Source: a bacterium Ga0077546
GTDB lineage: Bacteria > Cyanobacteriota > Vampirovibrionia > Obscuribacterales > Obscuribacteraceae
Direction of reading: 5' to 3'
Assembly (NCBI GenBank): GCA_001464165.1
Contig: LNEX01000580.1
Coordinates: 1-20,592, forward strand
Length of the DNA: 20,592 bases
Shown: one piece after another, positions 15,992 through 20,592 of the stretch
How positions within the stretch are numbered: position 1 is the first letter of the stretch
How the letters are laid out: each line of letters starts with the position of its first letter
The notes under the pieces: generated by a model
What the model was told of the DNA's origin: nothing
The model's input: only the letters and a program-made list of their open reading frames with translations
Database searches by the model: none
Made by a program: the position numbers and the translations under genes

Positions 15992-17323
15992 ATGAAAGTC
16001 AATGCTCGAAAGACCGCCATTGGAGCGGTCCTCATCGTATTTCTTCTGGTCTTGTTCAAGTTGGCGTTGATGGCTTTTGCCGGCAATTCGGCTGGCACTT
16101 CACCTCGTTTTGCTGAGCGTTCCCATGCGCCCACTGTCGTTCTCAAGGACGGTCAGTATGGTGAGCAGGTTCGCCTGGTGCAGTATGCAGCCGACAAGCG
16201 CACCCGTGTGTCGATGCGCATCGAGCGCTTCGACGGCGGTTCTGCCACGGTTGAATTCGGCACTAACGGTAAGGCCGCCAAGCTGATCGAGTACTATCCC
16301 GTTCCGACTGAGCCGGTAACGCCGGTCTCAAATAAGGAATCCACAGAAGTTGTGGACCCTTTGAAGCAGACCCTCGACCATCGCATTGTCTTGCGTGAGA
16401 CGCTGTTCAAGAGCGACGGTTCGTCCGTTGCTTCGCAGACAGCCTATCGCCCCGACGGCAGCTTGAAAGAAGTGGCCGTGCGCACTGCAGATGACGACCT
16501 GCTCGTTACGGTCTACCGCGACGACAAAAAAGGCGTCGAAAGCATCCAGGTTTTTGACAAAACCACTGGTATGCTCAAGAACGAACGCGTCTTCAATCTC
16601 GATGGCACGATTGCTTCGCTCTTGGCCAAAGACAACAGCAGTTACTACAGCAAGGCCAAGCAAGACTTCTTTGGCAGCGATGGTAAGCGCACACGCAACG
16701 TGCTCTTCTCCAATTGGGACGTCACGGTCAGCGATTACGCTGCCGACGGTACAACGCTGCAGCAGACGATTCAGTACACCTCCAGTGAGGTGATTGTGAT
16801 TGTCTACGACAGCAAGACCGGCAAGAAGCAGATGGAGCGTCGTTACAACACGAGCTCCAAGGCAGTTCAGATCACTTACTACAATGCTGCTGGAACGCCT
16901 ACCACCGTTCAGCGCTGGGTGGTGCTTGACTCTGCTATTCCTGCCGATCGCATTGGTGACGTCAATGATGGCTACGTGCTCAGCGAAGTCGCTGACATGC
17001 ATCCCGATGGTCTCGCAGCCAAGCGTATCATCCGTTACTACCCGGGCGGCAAGGTTGTAGGTCAGGTGGAGATTCGTCCGACCATGGCTTGGACCAATCG
17101 CACCATGAAGACCTACCGTCCTGATGGTAGCCTCGACAAGGTCGAAGAGTACACCTGGAGTCAGGTGACCAAGACGGTTGCTTCGCCTCCCGGTCCCAAC
17201 AATGACCGCGAAGTGGTGCCTGCCGAATGGACTAAGCCGACAAAGCTCTTTCCTGACCCGGCCTTCGATCTGACTGCAGCTCCCAAGTTGGCGCAGCGCC
17301 CGCTGAGCTACAGCTTCGACTAA
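15992..17323 (+). CDS. Membrane-anchored DG-repeat (YwqK/MORN-like) protein
   Basis: A 443-residue protein of unknown role. Residues 9-30 form one hydrophobic segment after a basic start (MKVNARK), a signal anchor or uncleaved signal peptide, placing the rest outside the cytoplasmic membrane. The exported part repeats an aromatic-x-x-D-G beta-hairpin unit: YRPDGSL (152-158), FNLDGTI (201-207), YAADGTT (249-255), YNAAGTP (297-303), MHPDGLA (336-342) and YRPDGSL (375-381). Such spacing resembles YwqK-type, MORN-like or YD repeats, which are structural or binding modules; no enzyme motif is seen. The tail is Pro/Ala-rich. AAGG lies about 9 bases before the ATG. It follows the zincin-like gene by 126 bases and is closed by a strong terminator, so the two could share a transcript. 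Confidence 0.85.
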   Translation: MKVNARKTAIGAVLIVFLLVLFKLALMAFAGNSAGTSPRFAERSHAPTVVLKDGQYGEQVRLVQYAADKRTRVSMRIERFDGGSATVEFGTNGKAAKLIEYYPVPTEPVTPVSNKESTEVVDPLKQTLDHRIVLRETLFKSDGSSVASQTAYRPDGSLKEVAVRTADDDLLVTVYRDDKKGVESIQVFDKTTGMLKNERVFNLDGTIASLLAKDNSSYYSKAKQDFFGSDGKRTRNVLFSNWDVTVSDYAADGTTLQQTIQYTSSEVIVIVYDSKTGKKQMERRYNTSSKAVQITYYNAAGTPTTVQRWVVLDSAIPADRIGDVNDGYVLSEVADMHPDGLAAKRIIRYYPGGKVVGQVEIRPTMAWTNRTMKTYRPDGSLDKVEEYTWSQVTKTVASPPGPNNDREVVPAEWTKPTKLFPDPAFDLTAAPKLAQRPLSYSFD

Positions 17324-17343
17324 GCAAAAAAATCCATTTTTGG

Positions 17344-17389
17344 ACGCCCAGGTGATCAGGTTTTCCTGATTATCCTGGGCGTTTTTTTT
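17344..17389 (+). terminator. Textbook Rho-independent terminator
   Basis: ACGCCCAGG (17344-17352) pairs with CCTGGGCGT (17374-17382), and an inner ATCAGG/CCTGAT stem (17355-17360, 17365-17370) closes a TTTT loop. Eight T residues (17382-17389) follow directly. It ends the transcript of the DG-repeat gene and isolates the M20 gene downstream. Confidence 0.9.
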
Positions 17390-17394
17390 GGCTT

Positions 17395-17423
17395 TTTTCA
17401 GCCTAAAATTTTTCGTATATACT
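17395..17423 (+). promoter_or_regulatory. Candidate sigma-70-type promoter for the M20 gene
   Basis: TTTTCA (17395-17400, 4/6 to consensus) and TATACT (17418-17423, 5/6) are separated by 17 bases. This places a start point near 17430, about 22 bases before the ATG. A promoter is expected here because a strong terminator lies just upstream. Confidence 0.4.
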
Positions 17424-17451
17424 CATATATTACTTGACACCCCAAGGCAAA

Positions 17452-18804
17452 ATGTCCACTCAAAACTCTTCCCAGATTCCTCCGACTGCGGCTCCTGACC
17501 AAACCGAAAGCATCGTTGCTTTCACTGCTCAGTTGGTGAAAATCCCCGCACAAGGCGGAATCGATCAACCCAAACCGATGCTGCAAGCCATTTCAACTTG
17601 GCTTACCGAACGCGGCGTCAATCATCGTTTGCTGTTGGCGAATCCTGCAACTGGTGCTTCGACCGCTGCTGCCACCTTCACGGGAAAGCCGCCTGCCTCC
17701 ACTGTTGTGCTTCCGGATCCTGTGGCCGTTGTGATCGAGATTCAAGGCGCACTGCCTGGCCCGACCTACTGCTTCGACGCTTGTGTAGACACTGCACCAG
17801 CTGGTAATTTGGCCTCTTGGACCAAGCCACCTTTCGCCGCTGTCATCGAAGACGGCTGGCTCTATGGTCGTGGTTCTGCTGACTCGAAAGTGGCGGTTGC
17901 GATTCTCTGCCACTTGGCTTTGGAATTTCAGAAACGCCGCGACCAGATGCACGGCAAGCTCACCATTCTTTTGGATGGAGATGAGCATACCGGGGGCTTT
18001 GGCGGCGTGAAAGAATACATCTCCAAAGTGGAGAAGCCGGATGGTTTGGTTATCTGCTATCCGGGCAATGATCGCATCGCAGTTGGTGCCCGCGGTTTCT
18101 ATCGCGTCAGCATCAGCGTGCCAGGATTCGCTCAGCATGCCGGTAGCAGCCAGCCTGTCAAAGACAGTGCTGTGACCAAAGCTGTCTTGCTTGCTTCCAA
18201 GTTGAGCGCCATTGCCCTGCCCAAGGAAGCGGATCAAGATTTCTATTTCGGTCCGAAACTGACAATCACAGCCATCAATGGTGGCAGTGGTTTCGCTCAG
18301 GTGCCAGACCTCTGCACCATCAATGTCGATGTGCGCCTCACTCCCTCTTTCACTGCTGCTGACGCCCGAGTGCTGATCAAGCAAGCGGTCGACGAGGTGG
18401 ATGGCGCTGTGACGAATGGCAAGAAAGCCTGCATCATCAAAGAAGAAGAAAGCTGGCCGCCCTACAAGCTCGCCGCTGATCACCCGCTGGTTGCCAGTTT
18501 CATCGCTGCTGCCAGTGACGCCCATGGTCGCACCTTGACCAGCTTCGTTTGCGGACCTTCCAACATCGGCTGCTATCTCAGCGCCCTGGAAGTGCCTGCC
18601 ACCTGTGGCTTTGGCGTCAACTTCCGCGGCCTCCATGCTGCTGATGAAGCGATTGAAATTGCTTCGATTTTGCCGGTGGTCGATTCGTACCGCAAGCTCG
18701 TGGAGAATTTGCTCTACAAGCAGGATGCTGAAGAATCATCTGACGCTGGTAACTGCTGCGGTGGCAATGCCTGTGTCAACGATGCAGAGGCCAAGAAAGA
18801 ATAA
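17452..18804 (+). CDS. M20-family peptidase homologue with altered metal ligands
   Basis: A 450-residue protein with the M20 (ArgE/DapE/dipeptidase) fold signature: a GRGSADSK block with bridging Asp144, the dimerisation-domain AQHAG (227-231, H229), and C-terminal H395 in GLHAADEA. Three usual ligands differ. The GHxD motif reads AC-V-D (C111 for His, D113 kept). The Glu-Glu pair reads E178-H179 (base kept, ligand Glu to His). The usual Glu-Pro reads Tyr203-Pro. A mononuclear D144/H179/H395 site is conceivable, so activity may be changed and not lost. The C-terminus has a CCGGNAC cluster (435-441). No signal peptide is seen. The ATG at 17452 has AAGG about 5 bases upstream; a TTG at 17434 is a poorer start. 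Substrate unknown, presumably di- or small peptides. Confidence 0.88.
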   Translation: MSTQNSSQIPPTAAPDQTESIVAFTAQLVKIPAQGGIDQPKPMLQAISTWLTERGVNHRLLLANPATGASTAAATFTGKPPASTVVLPDPVAVVIEIQGALPGPTYCFDACVDTAPAGNLASWTKPPFAAVIEDGWLYGRGSADSKVAVAILCHLALEFQKRRDQMHGKLTILLDGDEHTGGFGGVKEYISKVEKPDGLVICYPGNDRIAVGARGFYRVSISVPGFAQHAGSSQPVKDSAVTKAVLLASKLSAIALPKEADQDFYFGPKLTITAINGGSGFAQVPDLCTINVDVRLTPSFTAADARVLIKQAVDEVDGAVTNGKKACIIKEEESWPPYKLAADHPLVASFIAAASDAHGRTLTSFVCGPSNIGCYLSALEVPATCGFGVNFRGLHAADEAIEIASILPVVDSYRKLVENLLYKQDAEESSDAGNCCGGNACVNDAEAKKE

Positions 18805-19149
18805 GCGGTAATGATGTTTTGGGGGAGAGTTAGTCTAAATCTAGGCCACGCCTGGATTTTACTAGCTCTTCTCTTTTTATATTTTAATACTATAGAATAT
18901 GGTTAAATTGAGTTTTTTGGGAAATTTGACATGATCCGCTTTCTGTCACATCCTCCGTTCAGTAGACAGTTGATTAGTTTGCATTGATTGAGTAAATAGT
19001 GGCTCTCCTAGTGCTTTTTCCTCCTGCCGAACTTGTCTCATTTTCACTAGAAAAATGAGTCAAGCTTGGATGCTGTTTGGCACTAAGGGTAAGAGAAGAT
19101 CAGGGGATATTACTTGGAACTCGCAGTAACTGCTCATAGGGCGGATGAC
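18805..19149. other. 345-base convergent intergenic region
   Basis: This is an AT-rich spacer between two convergent genes. Apart from the M20 terminator it holds an AT-rich hairpin, CTCATTTT/AAAATGAG (19037-19044, 19052-19059), which could serve either strand. I see no gene, RNA or repeat array in it. Confidence 0.75.
18837..18860 (+). terminator. Probable terminator of the M20 gene
   Basis: A 10-bp stem with one G-U pair (18837-18846, 18850-18859) closes a CAC triloop and runs into TTTT. It lies 33 bases past the stop. A further T-rich stretch follows after about ten bases. Confidence 0.55.
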
Positions 19150-20445
19150 CTATGTATCGTGCAGATACATATCGTTCGTCAATTGAAAACCAACGACTGT
19201 ATCTTTTTGCAAGAAAAAGCTTAGTCGACTGTTGCCAACTCTGTAATCGATACTTTTGCCAGCTTCAGAAGAACAGCGCTCTGGGCCGAGTAAGGTAAGT
19301 ATTTCTAGCCTTTTCATTCCGATCAATTTTTGCAGATTTGGTTTTATGGCTGCCCAATAAGTAGCTTCATCGCGTCGTTTTGCGCCGGTGTATACAGCAT
19401 CTTCGTCGCTTGGCCTTGAATCGCCCCAGCCTATTCGAACAAGGCCGTGGGCTCGTTTGCGATCTTCAGTTATCTCAATGGGCTCAAAGTCAATAGACTG
19501 CACGAAGCCATGTTGTAAAAACACTGTGCTGCTAATTCGATCATCAAGCTGCCATTTATCTATTTTGTAATCGCGCTGCCGTGGTCTATTCGATGAGCTT
19601 TGGGCACTTTTTGAATTTGCTGCTTCTTTTTCTATGGAGTTTTGCACTAGTGACTCGTACTTTTCTGTTCTCATGCCAGGAAGTCTGTCAATTTGGGTTT
19701 GAAATATTGGCCATAGTTCAGGGTGAGGCTTTGCCGGAGTAACTTTAGATAGAAACCAATTCTCTTTGCCGTACTTGTCGGTGATTAGCTTCAGGAAAGA
19801 GACACGATTGTTGTTGAGGTAAAACCGCAGTCTTTGATTGCCGATTCTATAGTCAACAGTCTGTTTTGATTCTGATGAGCATCTTTCCGGACCAAGTAAC
19901 CTTCTTAGTTCTTCTTTGGTTTTGCCGGGGAGATTCTTGAAGTTTGTTTTGACGACTGCCCAGTATTGGTCGTCAAATCGGCGGGATGCATAGGTGTATT
20001 CTGTGTCGCTTTGCCAATCGTATTCAAACTCATCGTTTAATCTGAGGTGTATTGCTTTTGTGTCTTGATTGGTTGGTATCAGACTGATCTCGTCGATAAG
20101 TCTTATGGTCCTAGATAGTTCAAGTTCGGTGTCATTGTCTAACCGAACGTGTTGATAGCTCATTCCTTCCCACTCCGCTTTATTGTCGTTGCTAGCTCGT
20201 GAGCTTCCGAATAGTTTTTCTATTGCTGATGGAGACATACTGCCAAAGCTGCCGAAATTTTCGCCTGCAATTTTCCAGCAGTCTTCGTCTGTCATTTCGG
20301 CAAGAGTTTGTTGGCTTATCGAGTCTTGGTTCTGATTGTCAGCAGCGAAGGCCATAGAAGTGCTGTGGGAGTCGCTGTAAGAACTGGCAACTAAGCTAGC
20401 GATTAACGAGCCTAATAAGTGATTCTTACAATTTGTCTTGTTCAT
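19150..20445 (-). CDS. Secreted internal-repeat protein of unknown function
   Basis: A 431-residue protein I do not recognise. It starts with a signal peptide: basic MNKTNCK, hydrophobic core LLGSLIASLVASS, likely cleavage near AFA-A (about residue 34). The mature part is a duplication of a unit of roughly 190 residues. Each unit holds a motif with an aromatic or Trp start and a Leu/Phe-Gly end at its beginning (about 57-84 and 244-267) and a stronger copy at its end (about 161-220 and 363-421). The stronger copies share LLGPERCSSE, DYRxGN and RLxFxL. The short Leu-Gly-Pro plus beta-strand pattern is loosely like BamE/SmpA-type domains (weak inference). Base composition is visibly more AT-rich than the metabolic genes. 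No clear ribosome site precedes the ATG. The next gene upstream is a paralogue. Confidence 0.8.
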   Translation of the reverse strand: MNKTNCKNHLLGSLIASLVASSYSDSHSTSMAFAADNQNQDSISQQTLAEMTDEDCWKIAGENFGSFGSMSPSAIEKLFGSSRASNDNKAEWEGMSYQHVRLDNDTELELSRTIRLIDEISLIPTNQDTKAIHLRLNDEFEYDWQSDTEYTYASRRFDDQYWAVVKTNFKNLPGKTKEELRRLLGPERCSSESKQTVDYRIGNQRLRFYLNNNRVSFLKLITDKYGKENWFLSKVTPAKPHPELWPIFQTQIDRLPGMRTEKYESLVQNSIEKEAANSKSAQSSSNRPRQRDYKIDKWQLDDRISSTVFLQHGFVQSIDFEPIEITEDRKRAHGLVRIGWGDSRPSDEDAVYTGAKRRDEATYWAAIKPNLQKLIGMKRLEILTLLGPERCSSEAGKSIDYRVGNSRLSFFLQKDTVVGFQLTNDMYLHDT

Positions 20446-20497
20446 TCTGTATCAAGAAACCATGCGTTGAGTGAAGGGTATAATTGAACAAGCGAGT

Positions 20498-20592
20498 CTA
20501 GGTGCCAGGAATGTAGCGGTCTGAACTGAATCTGAATTTTTCTACTTTGCCATCTTTGAGAAAGAAGGTTAGTCCAGCATCACCGACTCGGT
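20498..20592 (-). CDS. C-terminal fragment of a paralogous repeat protein
   Basis: Reading leftward from the window edge, one frame runs 31 codons to a TAG at 20498-20500. It begins with the RVG of the DYRVGN motif, then LTFFLKDGKV, and ends in a Tyr-containing tail, matching the last 30 residues of the neighbouring 431-residue protein (RVGNSRLSFFLQ and DMYLHDT). It is therefore the 3' end of a tandem paralogue whose start lies outside the window. Its stop is 52 bases before the neighbour's ATG, so the two could be co-transcribed. It is too short for the usual ORF cut-offs. Confidence 0.7.
   Translation of the reverse strand, partial: RVGDAGLTFFLKDGKVEKFRFSSDRYIPGT

Noticed and set aside
17434..17451. 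TTG start at 17434 for the M20 gene
   Set aside because: It would add six residues without a ribosome site. The ATG at 17452 has AAGG just upstream.
19135..19171. Two overlapping, mutually exclusive hairpins at the end of the repeat-protein gene (CATAGG/CCTATG and TATGTATC/GATACATA)
   Set aside because: The arms share 19151-19154, which looks switch-like, but they lie at the stop codon with short AT-rich stems and no downstream gene to control; probably chance or a weak terminator.

Overview
The window holds ordinary bacterial chromosome: eleven recognisable genes (two cut by the window edges), no RNA genes, no CRISPR array, and no insertion sequence or phage gene that I can see. Coding regions are moderately GC-rich and spacers are AT-richer. 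Shine-Dalgarno-like sites precede most starts. The organism cannot be fixed from this sequence. A Gram-negative-type heterotroph fits; a non-photosynthetic relative of cyanobacteria (Obscuribacterales-like) is only a guess.

Layout. Four leftward genes occupy 1-8966: a truncated three-helix membrane protein (1-850), a membrane-anchored FMN/3Fe-4S glutamate-synthase-domain protein (976-3057), and two tandem paralogous M1 aminopeptidases (3225-6017 and 6234-8966). An 892-base divergent spacer (8967-9858) carries a perfect 9-bp dyad and a leader hairpin. Five rightward genes follow: a protealysin-like M4 metallopeptidase (9859-10875), fadE acyl-CoA dehydrogenase (11171-13483), a large unrecognised protein with zincin motifs (13688-15865), a membrane-anchored DG-repeat protein (15992-17323) closed by a textbook terminator, and an M20-family peptidase with an altered metal site (17452-18804). 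After a 345-base convergent spacer come two leftward genes of lower GC: a secreted internal-repeat protein (19150-20445) and the tail of a paralogue (20498-20592).

How it fits together. From 3225 to 18804 the window is dominated by metallopeptidases of unrelated folds: two cytosolic M1 exopeptidases, an M4 endopeptidase without a signal peptide, a candidate new gluzincin and an M20 enzyme. With a beta-oxidation dehydrogenase among them, the region reads as intracellular peptide and fatty-acid catabolism. That is inference from content and proximity: the spacers are 120-300 bases, several hold hairpins, and the two arms are divergent, so a single operon is not supported.

The best candidates for something undescribed are the 725-residue protein with HEFRH, ExxAD and HPP motifs (13688-15865), the M20 protein whose canonical metal ligands are replaced by Cys, His and Tyr (17452-18804), and the repeat family at the right edge.
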